Counted from the stretch's first letter, positions 47,240 through 59,527 are shown. The stretch is DNA of 64,000 nucleotides from Diogma glabrata (GCA_963693315.1 OY856187.1:46704485-46768484), one strand, 5' to 3'. The notes: generated from the sequence alone by a model not told the origin. A program made the numbers and translations.

Positions 47240-48873
47240 TGTAAGGTTTACCGTTATAGATAACGGCAACCTTAACAGAAATCATATGAGAATGTAGATC
47301 TATTTTTGAACCGCAGCATTATTTTACCCGCTAGGCATCAGGGGAGAAGTGGGATGGGTTTTGGTTCAAACAAACATATGATTTTATTATATGCTGCATT
47401 ACCGGAAAGTAAAAAAAAACTTCACAAACGATCACTGTAACTGTAACTAACCTATATCATTCATCTATCACGCCAATATATTCCGAAGCCGTAATTTTCT
47501 CTGAATTAAAAAGGCATGCTTCCTACTTCCTCAATCTCCCATGACTCTCAAAACACAATTCTAGTTATAACTCATTATATTTCTATATTAAATCACGAAA
47601 GCTTGTATTTAAATTAACACCATACATTTAAGTTTTTGACTAAAGCTAAAGAAATTGAAGTAATTAAGTCATATTCGTATTTTATAAGGAAAGAAAACAA
47701 AAACAAATTAGCCTAACGAACTAGCATAATAAATTAACAAGTTAACGAAATAAATAAATTTGATCAATTAATAAACACGCTAAATAAATAAATAAATTAG
47801 CTTAATAAATAAATAAGTTAAATATATAAACTGGCTTAGTAAAGGAACCTGTTAAAACAATATATAAATGAGCTTAATAAATAAACAAATTAGCTTACCT
47901 GAGCTAGTAACCTGCCAAAAGCGCTTTTAGTGTCACCTTACTCATCAAGAAAAAAAATTGCTATTCTAAAAATTATTAACGTTAACTAACAACAAAAATC
48001 AATTATTTGCTTAGCATATACATAAATGATATATACACAAAAAAACACGAAATCAGATTCGCAGTTATAATACACGTAAATACTTAATCCAGCTACAGTA
48101 CGATCAAAATGTGCTTCTAAATTGGTTTCCCGTTTCCTTTTAAATTTAATTTACAGAGTATGCTGTTTTCTTTTCAATTTAATTTACCGAATCCAATTAG
48201 GTAACGTGCTTAATACGGTTGGATACTTGTTTGTGGTATCCTGAGGAAACAGTTATAACGGATGCGTATTTAGGTTTTTTTCTTGTTTGAATTCTTCATC
48301 TAACCCACTTCATCGCCAACAATTTCTAACTTGGAGGATAATAAGTTACAGGCCCAGGAAATTCCAATAAACCTAAGATAAATATCACTTAATTCACAAA
48401 CATTCGAATCAGTTTACCCGTCGCCTAACTTGCTTACCTGGTCGGTTTAGGTCACACTAATTTCACAGTGAAATAATTCCGTATTATTTATTGTATTTAT
48501 TAATGTATTAAGAAATAACTCAAACAAAAAGCATTTGAAATAACTGATACACTACTTTTTGTGAATATTGAAAACTTGGAATTATCACTTATAATTTGTT
48601 ACTAGATTTTATTAAAGTTTAATTTCATGTACTCACTGTCGTACACTTTCAAAATGAATGTTTAAAATTTGCAACAGCAAAATTCTGTAGTAACTACATA
48701 AATAAATGATTGTAATCAGGTTTTCGTAAAACCAGGAAAAACGGGATAAAGTTTGATTAAATAAAATGCGAATTAAATGATGATGATTCATTTTTTTATT
48801 TATGCAGTGCTGTTGCATTATAATGAAATATAGGGGCTGGAACTACATTTTACTTTCAATGAAATGTGTTACA
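47240..48873 (-). repeat. 5' LTR of the Ty3/gypsy element
   Basis: 1634 bp. Near-identical to 39222-40856. It should carry the element promoter. I do not see an unambiguous TATA box that I can place with confidence. Confidence 0.97.
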
Positions 48874-48877
48874 CCTT

Positions 48878-50186
48878 TTTGCAATAAATAGAGGTATCTT
48901 TTGCCAACGTTTGAGCTTCGTAAAATTTTTTTGTCAAAGAAAAAAAGAAAATCGGTTTTTCGCATTTTTTTCGAAAAATTTTGTGGTTAGGGTAAAAATA
49001 GTCCGTACAAAAGCTGTAGATCTTTTTATTCCCTACAACTTTTACATATAACTCTTTTTGATAGGATGCACGGTTTAGCCAGAAATCACGAAAAACTGTT
49101 TTCAACCCCTAAAAACCCACCCCACTCCCCCCGGATAGCAGCTGTTGGTACGATTTATGTTTTCCTCTTTTACAATATCGTGTTCTACAATATCCCGCTG
49201 TCAGTTTGCTGTAACGAATTATTTTTTTTTCTAATTTTTTCTCCTATTATTGGCCTATATTGCACTCATTGGAGGAATAAATTTTTCGGTTTAAAAATAG
49301 TGCAAAAATGTCTAGTTTTTGCATTATCATAACAAACATATTTAAAGCTTCTAGATTTTGTATGGTTTATTGTTGATTTATGTGGGGTTCTTTCAGACTT
49401 TTAATGTAAATTTAAATCGAAAATGTTTTGTTTTGTTACCAATACAACAATAATGAAAATCATGTGGTTTGTCCGTTCTTTCAGACAACTGACAAGTTAA
49501 AAATTGATGTACACCACAAACCTGAAAGAACTCCTCATTAAATTTTATGTTGTTCCTTTTGTTGAACACCCGTGTTCCTTTTAGGTAAACTTGCTACTCG
49601 AACCAAATTTTAAATGGAACGACATAAATGTGAGGTGTATTAGATTTTGGATCTACTACAACTCAAATTCTTTCTTACCACACGTTTCCGACATTTTGTT
49701 TGACAATAAATTGTTATGATAATTTTGAAAAACAATATTGTTAAAAAACGTAAAAGAAAATTATTACTTTGGTAAAATTTTACGTTTAAATTTTATTTTG
49801 ACTTTGTTAAATTTAAGAAAATTAATTAGATATTAAAAAATTTCTGAAAATTGCAATTATGATTCATGCAAAATGAAAACAATTAAACAAAGCTGGACAT
49901 AAATTTGACATTTCGGCTTTAAATTTTATATTTGTATAAACATTTGATGAAAAATATTAGAAATTTTTCTTCTAAGCGACAAATGGGTGGTAAATAGATG
50001 CGTAAGTTTGTTATTTATCTTTACCATCATTTGAGATGGTAAACTTGAAAACAGAATTTAGTACAAAAGTAAAGGAAAATGTTGTAAATGGAACACACGT
50101 AATATAAGCAACGTTTCAGTATTTAACGAACGTTCCCACAATTGTTTAGTACTAAGTTCATTTTCTTTATTCGGTGTATATTGTTT
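48878..50186. other. Intergenic
   Basis: No gene supported. A C-rich stretch (AAAACCCACCCCACTCCCCC near 49112) stands out in otherwise AT-rich DNA. Confidence 0.5.
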
Positions 50187-50386
50187 TGTGACATACCAAA
50201 ACCCCCGATATAGAAGTCTTCTTCATTTTTTAGCACAGTAAAAATCGTGAACTTGTAGCGCCATTTTGAAATTAAAACTCAATATAAAAAAAATTCAAAA
50301 AATCGCCATAACGCTCATAACGCCATCTGGAAAAATAAAACTCCATATAAAAAAAATTCAAAAATATTTAACCCCTTGTGCATCAA

Positions 50387-50495
50387 TCACGAGTCTGACT
50401 CGTGGACATTTATTTTGCTTTGTGAAACAATCACGAGTCTGACTCGTAGAAATTTATTTTACTTTCTAAGACAATCACGAGTTAGACTCGTGATA
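50387..50495. repeat. Triple palindromic repeat near left end of foldback
   Basis: Three tandem copies at about 43-bp spacing of CACGAGTCTGACTCGTG (third copy CACGAGTTAGACTCGTG). Each copy is itself a palindrome. They lie 15 bp inside the element end, where transposase-binding subterminal repeats are found in piggyBac-type elements. Confidence 0.8.
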
Positions 50496-51139
50496 ACAAA
50501 ATAAATTAAATTCATGGAATCACTTGACTTCATTTCAAAACTGTGCTCGAACGAATGAACCGATTTTAATGAATTTTTTTTTGTTTAAAAGGTACATAGT
50601 GACGCCTTATGAAAATATTACTTTAACAAAAAATATTCATATATTTAGATGATTTTTTAAAATTTTATTTGTTCAAACATGGTGATTTCAAAAAGTATCG
50701 TTTTCTTCTCTTTCATAAATATATATATATAAAACGGTGGAATCAATATGGCAGCTACAGGCTTACGGCCTCACTCTGAAAGTATAGAAATTTGGCTACC
50801 AACACAAATTTAAAATATCAACAGATGTGTTGTTTTACTTAGAATGTTGATAATTATAAGTAGTTTCAACTTCCGAGTGGTGTTAAATTTTTTATTCAAA
50901 ATGGTGGCTCGTAAATATAAAAATATAAAATTAAAAAAAAAACAAATAACAGATCTCCCGTTTTTATATTTTCTTCCATAATTTAGAATATTCATTAACT
51001 TTTTACAAAAAACCTGGAAAATTGCACTTTGGAGATGTTTTTTGGAAATTATAGAAGTTTTGTCTATAATTTACAAAACAATCTTTCGGTATATATTAGC
51101 CGATTTTTTTTAAAAATAATTTTCTACAAAAAACTTCAA

Positions 51140-51339
51140 AATAAATAAAAAAATAAATAAATAAAAAATAAATAAATAAATTAATAAATAAATAAATAAA
51201 AATAAATAAATGAAAAAAATATAAATAAAAATAGATAAAAATTATTAAAATAAATCAAAATAAATAAAAATAAATAAATAAATAAAAATAAATAAAAATA
51301 AAATAAAAATATAAAAAAATAAATAAATAAATAAAAAAA

Positions 51340-51376
<37 letters not shown>

Positions 51377-51672
51377 ATAGAAAAATAAATAAATAAATTA
51401 ATAAATAAATAAATAAATAAAAATAAATAAAAATACATAAAAAAAATAAAAATAAATAACATAAATGGAAAAAATTAAAATATATAAATAAATAAATAAA
51501 AATAAATAAATGAATAAAAATAAATAAAAATAAATAAAAATTATTAAAATAAATAGAAATAAATAAAAATAAATAAATAAATAAAAACAAATAAATATAT
51601 ATAAAAATAAATAAATAAATAAAAAAAATAAATAAATAAATAAATAAAAAAGTAAATAAATTAATTAATAAC

Positions 51673-51745
<73 letters not shown>

Positions 51746-51841
51746 AAATAAAATAAATAAATAAATAGATAAATAAATAACTAAATAAATAAAGAAATAA
51801 ATAAATACGCAAGTAAGTAGGCAAGTAAGTAAATAAAAAAA

Positions 51842-51884
<43 letters not shown>

Positions 51885-51945
51885 AAATAAATAAAAATAA
51901 ATAAAAATAAATAAAAATAAATAAATAAAAATAAATAAACTACCA
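51140..51945 (+). repeat. AAAT/AAATA microsatellite, about 0.8 kb
   Basis: Nearly continuous AAATA, AAAT and related units with few interruptions (for example CGCAAGTAAGTAGGCAAGTA near 51808). It occupies the loop of the foldback element. Long open translations rich in Phe, Ile, Tyr and Leu over this stretch are artefacts. Confidence 0.95.
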
Positions 51946-52898
51946 ACATTCTTCGTCCAAGAACGCATATGTTGATATTTAAAATTTGTGCTGGCAATTC
52001 TAAATTGCTATACTTTCAGAATGAGGCCGTAAGCCTATATCTGCCATATTTATTCCATCATTTTGAATTTTGAAAAGGGGCACACGACATTGGAAACAAG
52101 AGACAATAAGCTACAAATTTTGCCCATAAACCTTCTGAAAAACCTAAATCATTCTGAAGAGCAGGGGGTCTCCGAGTTGCAAAGAATGCCTCATATATAT
52201 AGTTATTACTTAATTCAAATAAATAAGTAATCATTCAAACACATAATTTATTTTAACACATAAAGCTATATGTTTTATGTATTAAAATTTAATACCTTTA
52301 AAAACAAAAAAAGTTCAATAAAATCCCTGCACTAGTTTTTAGTAAATCTAAATTTACAGTAAAATAAATCTTTCAAACATAAAAAAATAAAACAAAATAT
52401 TAAGATTTTTTTTTAAATCGCAAGGTTTAAAAGCTTAAAACTAATATAAAATATAATTTTTTTTATCAGTATAGTACTTTTAAAGGGCCTAACTTAAGTA
52501 CCTTTCAAACAAAAAAAAAATTTTTAAAATCGGTTCACCCGTTCGAGCACAATTTAACTTTTAACTTTCATGTTTCTTAAAAAAGTTCGAGCCACCCTGT
52601 AGCTTAGAACTAGTGAGAAAATAAAAAAATAAAAAACACGTGTTAGTTTATTTTTATTATACTAACGATCATCAAAGTTTCAAGAAAATCGGAGCATTTT
52701 TTTAAAAGAATTATTTTCGGCACAAAATTTTAAAACAAATAGTTCAACCAAACATAAATTTTTTTAAACAAATAAAACCTTAAGGGGTTAATCAAAAACA
52801 CTAATCCCATTTTTTGCATATGGCAATGTTTATTGTTTATTGCAAATGGCGTGAATGAGTACGGCTATGATACAATCGGGGGTTTTGGACATACATTT

Positions 52899-54783
52899 TA
52901 TATTGTTAGACATCTTGAAGTACTGTCATTAAAATGATATATTTTTCATAATTCTTTTGTTTTATTTTTACAATAAAGTTTCCATAGTACAAAAGGTTAA
53001 TTCGATGTATTGGCAAGTTTAAAATCATAATTGATTTTCTACACCTTTTGCATAAATCCTGTTATAAGCATTCACCAAGCGATGATGAGCAGATGCGATG
53101 ATTGACATGGCCAATACAATTTTGTTAAGAATTGTTATGTATAAATGAGTTCTTCGTTCCACTGAATGCACCAAAAATGTACCACTTACGGTTATTGAGA
53201 AAAAAAAGTTAATTTGAAGCCATAGAGACATATTAATATACTGTCAGTCATATTATATTACATAATTACGCTGATGTTCAGGATCAGGTCAGGATCAAAT
53301 GTAAAGTGATTGTTTATAACAGTTCAACACCTTAGCTTTTTAGACTATGTTCAATAACGTTTTAAACGAATTGTTAGTAATCGAGATAGGATATCAAAGC
53401 ATGATACCAATCAGTACCGCTTCCATGCTGCTGACTTCATTGTGCTCAGATTTAAACAGAGGCCCAGATTTAAAACTCAAACATATACACTGAAACAAAA
53501 TTCATTTATATATGTTATCCAAATCATTTCTTTAATGTGTCAAATGTTTCTAGACAAAAATGTTCCCCATTATATTTTTGTATGAAAATGATTCTTTTAA
53601 GATACGTCGATTTATTTGACACACTTACATTCCAGTGATCGAACCTAAATACAAATTTACTGCTCAAACACTCAAACTAGATGATTTATAAGCCAAAAGT
53701 ATGTACATGGTTTTGTCGACTTACTCAATCATATTTTTGACCCACTTCTAAGACAGACGATGAGGGAAAAAACATATTTATCCCCAAATACTGTTCTAGT
53801 AACCTAAATTAACAATAAACATCAAAATATCACAAACAAACGTAACGACAAACATCCATCTCCAAAAACTGGATATAAACCTAATTAAATCCAGACAATT
53901 TACATACAACAATGAATAATGTAATCTTTAAGACCTTACAAATGTTATCAAATTACATAAGTATCCTAAAACATTATCTTATAGCTTAAAGTATAAAAAA
54001 TTTGTAGATATATATCTAAACATAAACTACGAACATCAAATTTGGGTTTTCGTTTGTTTTACATATCGGCCAAGAAAGATTATCATAATTACCTTCTGCT
54101 TTCTGGGGTTAACATTAATTTAACTTTTATTATTTGCATTTCAAACTTTTTAATGTGTTATTTTATGAATCACAATAAAAGGACATATGTAGATTTTAGA
54201 TTTTTTTAGAAAATATATATAATCCCTCGTTTGGTTTTATGTTCAAATATTTCAACCTCTTTTGTTACAATGGAGATAACGAATGGAAAAATATTATAAT
54301 TTAGTTTTTATGAAATTTTATGGAAGACCAAACAAAACAGTAATAAACGAGAAAATATAATTAAATTTAGCTACCATATACATTTCGTGTCCAGCAAAAA
54401 TTAATTTTAGTTATGTAGATAATGTGCAGCTCATTAATTTTTTGTGTTCATATAATGGTGGATTTGAAGACTGTAAATGAACTTTACAATAAATAGTTTA
54501 TAGTGAACAAATTTATACATGGAAAAGTTTATGTTTAACATAACAACGAATTTTAACACAAGAACATGTGTAACGTTAATTTTTGAAAATCATAAAATAT
54601 TGAACTAGTTGATAAATTCTTTAGTTATTTATTTATTCATTTTATTAAATTTATTAATTTGGTGACACGTAGAAAATTTCTCAAATCGCCCAAAAAATGG
54701 AGATTTTGTTGGTTAAATTCGATTTTTATAATTTACTTCGGTTTAAAGTCCAAATATTATGAAATAGTTTTTAAAATCTTGTA
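52899..54783. other. Intergenic
   Basis: No gene that I can support. A 68-codon open stretch at 53025-53231 (minus) is hydrophobic in part but matches nothing I know. Confidence 0.45.
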
Positions 54784-55008
54784 ATGAACAAAGTAATAGT
54801 AGTAGGTTCAGGATCACAGTATAACAATTATGAACTGCCGGGGAGTCGCCCGTCTAAAGTGGGTTCCGACCAAACTCAGCGTGTGAGTTCGGATCTACTT
54901 CCTCACCCTATTGCACGTGAGACGGATACAAAGAAACTATACTCTGACGACCCCAAAACCCCGAGAATCCAAGACCATCATCATCACCAAGGCCAAAAAC
55001 AGCAATAA
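54784..55008 (+). CDS. Possible coding exon, unknown protein C-terminus
   Basis: The open frame of 74 codons includes ELPGSRPSKVGSDQTQRVSS and ends HHHHQGQKQQ then TAA. About 54825-54975 is clearly richer in G and C than the surrounding sequence, as host exons here tend to be (compare LUC7L). AG dinucleotides upstream (for example near 54807 and 54820) could serve as a splice acceptor, but no clear pyrimidine tract precedes them. The composition is hydrophilic, with no membrane segment. It could be the last exon of a gene whose other exons lie elsewhere, or chance. I do not recognise it. Confidence 0.3.
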   Translation: MNKVIVVGSGSQYNNYELPGSRPSKVGSDQTQRVSSDLLPHPIARETDTKKLYSDDPKTPRIQDHHHHQGQKQQ

Positions 55009-56923
55009 TAATCAGTAAACAACAAACAAACAAAATCGTAAGCCCAAAAGTTAATGATTTTTTATTTTTAAAATGATAACAAAAATAAAAGAAAAAACGG
55101 CTACATTGTATTATGGTTAAATTTTTTTTTAAACACAATTCAGTTTTATTTTTTTATAATTTCATTATTCGAATAACCGTTTTAATAATACACATACTAA
55201 TATAGTTTGTTTAATTTCATTGATAAATTTACAGTTTTAATTATTATTTTGATTCAATAATTTTTCCAAAACAGTGGCATGTGTTCTGAATTCTGATATA
55301 TTTGTTTTTCGGAAAATGGCTGTAAAGTTTAACTTTACTGCCGCTAGGGAGTTATTTAATTAAAGTCTTACATTTTTGGCATTTGTTATTTTGTTATTTT
55401 TTCAAACAAATTCTATAACTATGACAACAAAAAATAAGTTGATTCTCATTGGATTATGATATTTTGAATTATTGTATGTTACTATGATAACAAAACATAA
55501 CAAACAATTTCATTGGATAATGAAATTTTGAATTATTGTATAACTATGACAACAAAATAACAACTATGTCAATTGGATTATGAAGTTTTGAAAAGACTGC
55601 TTTGATAAAAAAATTTTATTCATACAAATTTAAATGTTTTTTTCTCTTTTTTGGAAGCAATTATGACGATAAAAATTCATATGTATAAAAATCTTGATGT
55701 TTTAAATTTCATATTTATAAAAAATTTAAACGTTTGCCGAAAAAATAGCGTATTTAATTCTGAGCTAAAACGACTTTTTGTGAATCGTCTATGATTGTCA
55801 AACTATAGACTCAATACAAAAAGTATCACTTTAGCTCCTAATTAAATAATGTACTATTTTCTCATATAAAATTTTCATACGTAGTAAAAAGCGTCCATCT
55901 TGTGTGTGTTATTATTTTATAATTGTTAATTTAACTGCGCAATTAAATTTTGTTATAAATTTGACTACAAAATTTATTTGACTTCATTCTCATCGACTGC
56001 CATTATAATATTTTGACGAAACAAAAATAGTATATTTTTCTACAAGAGATGAAAACATTGTTTTTTTCGGGAAAACGTTTTTATCTCGCGGAGGAAATAC
56101 AATTTTTTCTATGTTAGTGTAATATATAATCGATATTTACTATAAATTGTAAAATTAGATATCAACGACATCACATTAAAAATTCATATACTATTTTTTC
56201 ATGGTTGCGTTGTTTAAAAAACTTTGTAAAATTATATGAAAAACAATAGCAACTACAATTTTTTATTCTTTTTACAGTGGAAAAAGAACCCATTTGCTCA
56301 GGGCATTAAGTGTGATGAAAATAGACTTTTCATATGCTATCATAGAAAAAAGCTTTTGTTCTTTGTTTTTGTTTAAAAAAAAACTTCAACTTATTGATTA
56401 CTTTCTCTAATTTTGAACAACACTTGACAAATTTTATCAATTTATTTCATTTAAATAAGCTAAACAAAAAAAGATTGAATATGGTATAACAATATTTCCG
56501 ATCGACTGCCAGGAGTTATATACTATTACAAGTATATATTCGAAATTAATTAAAATCAAACACAAACTAGTGGGATGGGGGTGTGACTATAGGGGCCACA
56601 CCAGGAACTCCCCGTAAGATCATAAACAAACTAGTTACTGAATAAGGTATCCTAAAATACCAAACATAAAAAAATTATACAATTTAATTTAACTTCATTG
56701 TCCAAAAATATGTTTTATAGAACATAATTACAAATAAAAACGAAAAATTATAAAACAAATATTAAATCAAATTTGAAGAAAAAGTCAACATAACTGAATA
56801 TTAGCTCAATCAGGGCTTAAATATAGAATAGAATAATTTAAATAGAATTTGAATGTGTATGTGTGTGCGTAATCATATTTAAATTTAATAAGATACTAGA
56901 ATGCAAACTATAATAAGTTGTCT
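55009..56923. other. Intergenic with a short tandem repeat
   Basis: No gene supported. At about 55405-55595 a unit of roughly 66-70 bp (starting CTATAACTATGACAACAAAA) is present about three times with mismatches. Confidence 0.5.
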
Positions 56924-56928
56924 AGACC

Positions 56929-57489
56929 TGTGGCGAACATTTAAATTAAAAATTTTCAAAATTTAGTAGGCGGTTTTTATCGTAAAAAGATTTAGAAAAA
57001 ACAAATTAGTTTTTTAAAAGTTCTTGATATTTGTGATGTATTAAAAATTTTTATAGAATAAATTTGTTTAAATTTTATTTTTCACAATTCTGGATTTTAA
57101 ATAGTATATTCAATGTTAACAGTAAATATTGGAGTCAAGGTCTAGTCAAGTAAATTTGTGGAAGTCGGATCCAGACGGTTCGTTGGTTCATTGTGGTGAG
57201 AAGGCAGAACGGGTGTCGTTGTCGAATTTTCAGATTCTGCCATTTTTTAAAGATGAATAATTTAGAAAAAGATAATGCATTGCGTGCTTCGATAACTGCA
57301 GTTGAAGACGATAGTGAAAAATGTCAGACAATGCAACATTTAGTTCAATAATGTATTGGTGATAATTCTAAACATCAAATTCGCCATATATTAGATAAAA
57401 TATATACATTATATTTACTTACCACCTCCGGATCGGTTACTTCTGTACTTGAAATTGCCAGATAGTATATAGAGTCAACGAAAAGCTAT
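56929..57489 (+). repeat. 5' LTR of the small LTR element
   Basis: Repeat partner of 58595-59158 with scattered substitutions and small indels. It contains a start codon with an open stretch (MNNLEKDNALR...) interrupted by a TAA that the other LTR lacks. Confidence 0.9.
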
Positions 57490-57492
57490 ATT

Positions 57493-57505
57493 TGGTAACC
57501 CCGAC
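57493..57505 (+). promoter_or_regulatory. Primer-binding site candidate
   Basis: TGGTAACCCCGAC begins 3 bases after the 5' LTR. The TGG start and position fit a tRNA primer site; I have not assigned the tRNA. Confidence 0.65.
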
Positions 57506-58577
57506 AAGGAACAAACCTTCCAATGGAGTCAACTTTAAGAAGCTTAAAATGTATAATTTATTTAATTTTTTTAAATTAGTGCCTGCTTCATTTTGTTTTA
57601 AATAATTTAATTTTATTATAATATTTTCTTTTTTTTCACAGCGACACAACAATTTTCCCTTAGTGACCATATATACTTCCAACTAGTCGTTTCGACTGTT
57701 AAGCCATAACCTAGTTTTCTCCTAGTGACACATTCTTTTTTTTTCTCTCCAACTTCTTATTTTTCGGCTTTGAAGCCACGCCAACTTCTTGTAGTGCGAC
57801 CATTTTTTTGAATTTTTCGTTTTGTTTAATAATCGATAGATATCATGGACCGAAGCCTCACAACTCTTTCCTTCGTGAGATCATTCTCTGTTACTCATGG
57901 GCCGAATTAATCGCCTTCTTTCTCCATAAGACCCACTCCACTCTCCTTAACTCTTGGGCCGAAACAAATTTTTTCGAATTTTCTGATTTTTTTTCTATGT
58001 ACTATCCCTAACGTTAACCATATGTTATCATAGCTTGACCATCTTCTAACGTTAACCATCTATCTGTTGACAAAACAGATATGGTCCTTATGGATATAAA
58101 AATCAGATTTCATCTAATTAAGCAGAACCTCCAAATTTCTAATCTTAAAGGAATATCCCCAACGTTACCCATATGTTTTTACAACATGAACATCTTCTGA
58201 CGTTAACAATTTATCTGTTGATGAACAGGTATGGATATTTATAACGTCTTACGGATATTTAAAACGACATTTCGTCGTTAATCAGATATTTCTTCTCAAA
58301 GCGATCTTTTTCTATGGTACACGTCTCAAGGTAAACATTGGTCTCAGTCAACTTTGTACTGTCAGACTTTAGCATACTTGTGTTACCATATGCACTCCTT
58401 TGCTTACGCTAAAGGAGTGCTTATTCTTGCTTTTAACAGCTACTTTTCGAAAAATGAACTAATATTCACGTTTGTACATGATAGTATTGTCTCAGACAAC
58501 TTTGTTCTGTCAGAGATTCAGCATCACCGACGTTACTTTTTTCCTTCTCGTATTTTTAAACGAACCTTTTAACTCGT
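57506..58577 (+). other. Internal region of the small LTR element
   Basis: No gag or pol. Pyrimidine-rich in its first half. A unit containing AACGTTAACCATATGTTATC and TATCTGTTGA is duplicated imperfectly at about 58008-58090 and 58159-58240. Confidence 0.75.
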
Positions 58578-58593
58578 GGGGGGGGGGGGGGGG
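58578..58593 (+). promoter_or_regulatory. Polypurine tract (16 G)
   Basis: Sixteen G in a row, ending one base before the 3' LTR. This is the expected place for the plus-strand primer of an LTR element. The run length may be affected by sequencing. Confidence 0.85.
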
Positions 58594-58594
58594 T

Positions 58595-59158
58595 TGTGGC
58601 GAACACTTAAATTAAACATTTTCAAAATTTAGTAGGCGATGTTTTTATCGTAAAAAAAATTTAGAAAAAACAAATTAGTTTTTTAAAAGTTCTTGATTTT
58701 TGTGATGTATTAAAAATTTTTGTATAATAAATTTGTTTAAATTTTATTTTTCACAATTCTGGATTTTAAATAGTATATTCAATGTTAACAGTAAATATTG
58801 GAGTCAAGGTCTAGTCAAGTAAATTTGTGGAAGGCGGATCCAGAAGGTTCGTTGGTTCATTGTGGTGAGAAGGCAGAACGGGCGTCGTTGTTGAAATTTC
58901 AGATTCTGCCATTATTTAAAGATGAATAATTTATAAAAAGATAATGCATTGCGTGATTCGATAGCTGCAGTTGAAGACGATAGTGAAGAATGTCAGACAA
59001 TGCAACATTTAGTTCAATCATGGATTGGTGATAGTGCTAAACATCCAATTCGCCATATATTAGATAAAATATCTACATTATATTTACTTACCACCTCCGG
59101 ATCGGTTACTTCTGTACTTGAAATTGCCAGATAGTATATTGCGTCAACGAAAAGCTAT
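58595..59158 (+). repeat. 3' LTR of the small LTR element
   Basis: Holds a 61-codon open frame at 58949-59134 (MRDSIAAVEDDSEECQTMQH... ending LEIAR). The same reading frame is present in the 5' LTR, with a stop at a different place. Its origin is unknown; it might be captured gag or host sequence. Confidence 0.9.
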
Positions 59159-59163
59159 AGACC

Positions 59164-59527
59164 GATTCAGAAGGTATTGAAAGGTGAAGATATCGTTAAA
59201 ATGTCAATATCAAAAATGATCTCAAACACAACAGTCAAGTTTACAAGAAACCTAATTACAAGAATACAAGAAACCTAAATACAAGAAAACTATTAAGATA
59301 TAGGTACAAGAAACCTAAATATACGTGAAACCTAAATAACAAGAAACCTAAAAAGCAAATTTGTTCTATATTTATTTTATGTTAACTGAAACATTTTAGC
59401 TATATAGCCGAAAGTGACAAACCGGAAGTTGCAAAATTACTATAAACATTACAAAAACCTTATGCTCTAAGTTTCAACAAAATTGAATGTCAGGACTGAG
59501 TGTTATTAAAGTTTATAAAAACAGTTT
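59164..59527. other. Intergenic
   Basis: Nothing recognised apart from several imperfect ACAAGAAACCTAAAT units near 59235-59360. Confidence 0.5.

Larger units (their letters stand above)
39222..48873 (-). mobile_element. Nearly full-length Ty3/gypsy LTR retrotransposon
   Basis: Two LTRs (39222-40856 and 47240-48873) in direct orientation enclose minus-strand gag and pol. The flanking 4-mer CCTT is duplicated (39218-39221 and 48874-48877). The LTRs begin TGTAACA and end CCTTACA on the coding strand. By eye they differ at about ten positions over 1.63 kb, so the insertion is recent. Order on the minus strand: 5' LTR, primer-binding site, 1.2-kb leader, gag, protease-RT-RNase H, integrase, 3' LTR. 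There is no env. The long LTRs with a tRNA-Lys-like primer site recall the Osvaldo/Ulysses group, but this is only a suggestion. Confidence 0.97.
50372..52787. mobile_element. PiggyBac-like TTAA-bordered foldback element
   Basis: Starts CCCCTTGTGC and ends AAGGGG, each bordered by TTAA (50368-50371 and 52788-52791). This is the target duplication of piggyBac-type elements, whose ends start with CCC. The arms are long inverted repeats. The segment around 50545-50600 (GTGCTCGAACGAATGAACCG) is inverted near 52530-52553. The segment around 50750-50830 (GGCTTACGGCCTCACTCTG) is inverted near 51960-52045. The loop is an AAAT-type microsatellite. There is no transposase. Confidence 0.75.
50187..52898. 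mobile_element. Outer inverted-repeat element around the TTAA-bordered foldback
   Basis: ACATACCAAAACCCCCGATA at 50191-50210 recurs inverted at 52873-52894 (TCGGGGGTTTTGGACATAC). The TTAA-bordered element lies between the two. The outer pair is probably the ends of an older element into which the foldback inserted. Internal sequence outside the foldback is short (about 160 bp left, 80 bp right). Confidence 0.55.
56929..59158 (+). mobile_element. Small non-autonomous LTR retrotransposon
   Basis: Direct repeats of about 562 bp (56929-57489 and 58595-59158) start TGTGGCGAAC and end AAAAGCTAT. They are flanked by the same 5-mer AGACC (56924-56928 and 59159-59163). Next to the left repeat is a primer-binding-site-like sequence, and next to the right repeat a 16-G tract. 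The internal 1.1 kb encodes no gag or pol, so it depends on proteins from another element. The structure is that of a TRIM/LARD-type element on the plus strand. Confidence 0.88.

Noticed and set aside
50387..50495. Spaced palindromes considered as a CRISPR array or bacterial operator
   Set aside because: Only three copies, within a transposon end in eukaryotic DNA.
51181..51997. Open frames rich in Phe, Ile, Tyr and Leu on the minus strand
   Set aside because: Translation of the AAAT-type microsatellite; no real protein composition.
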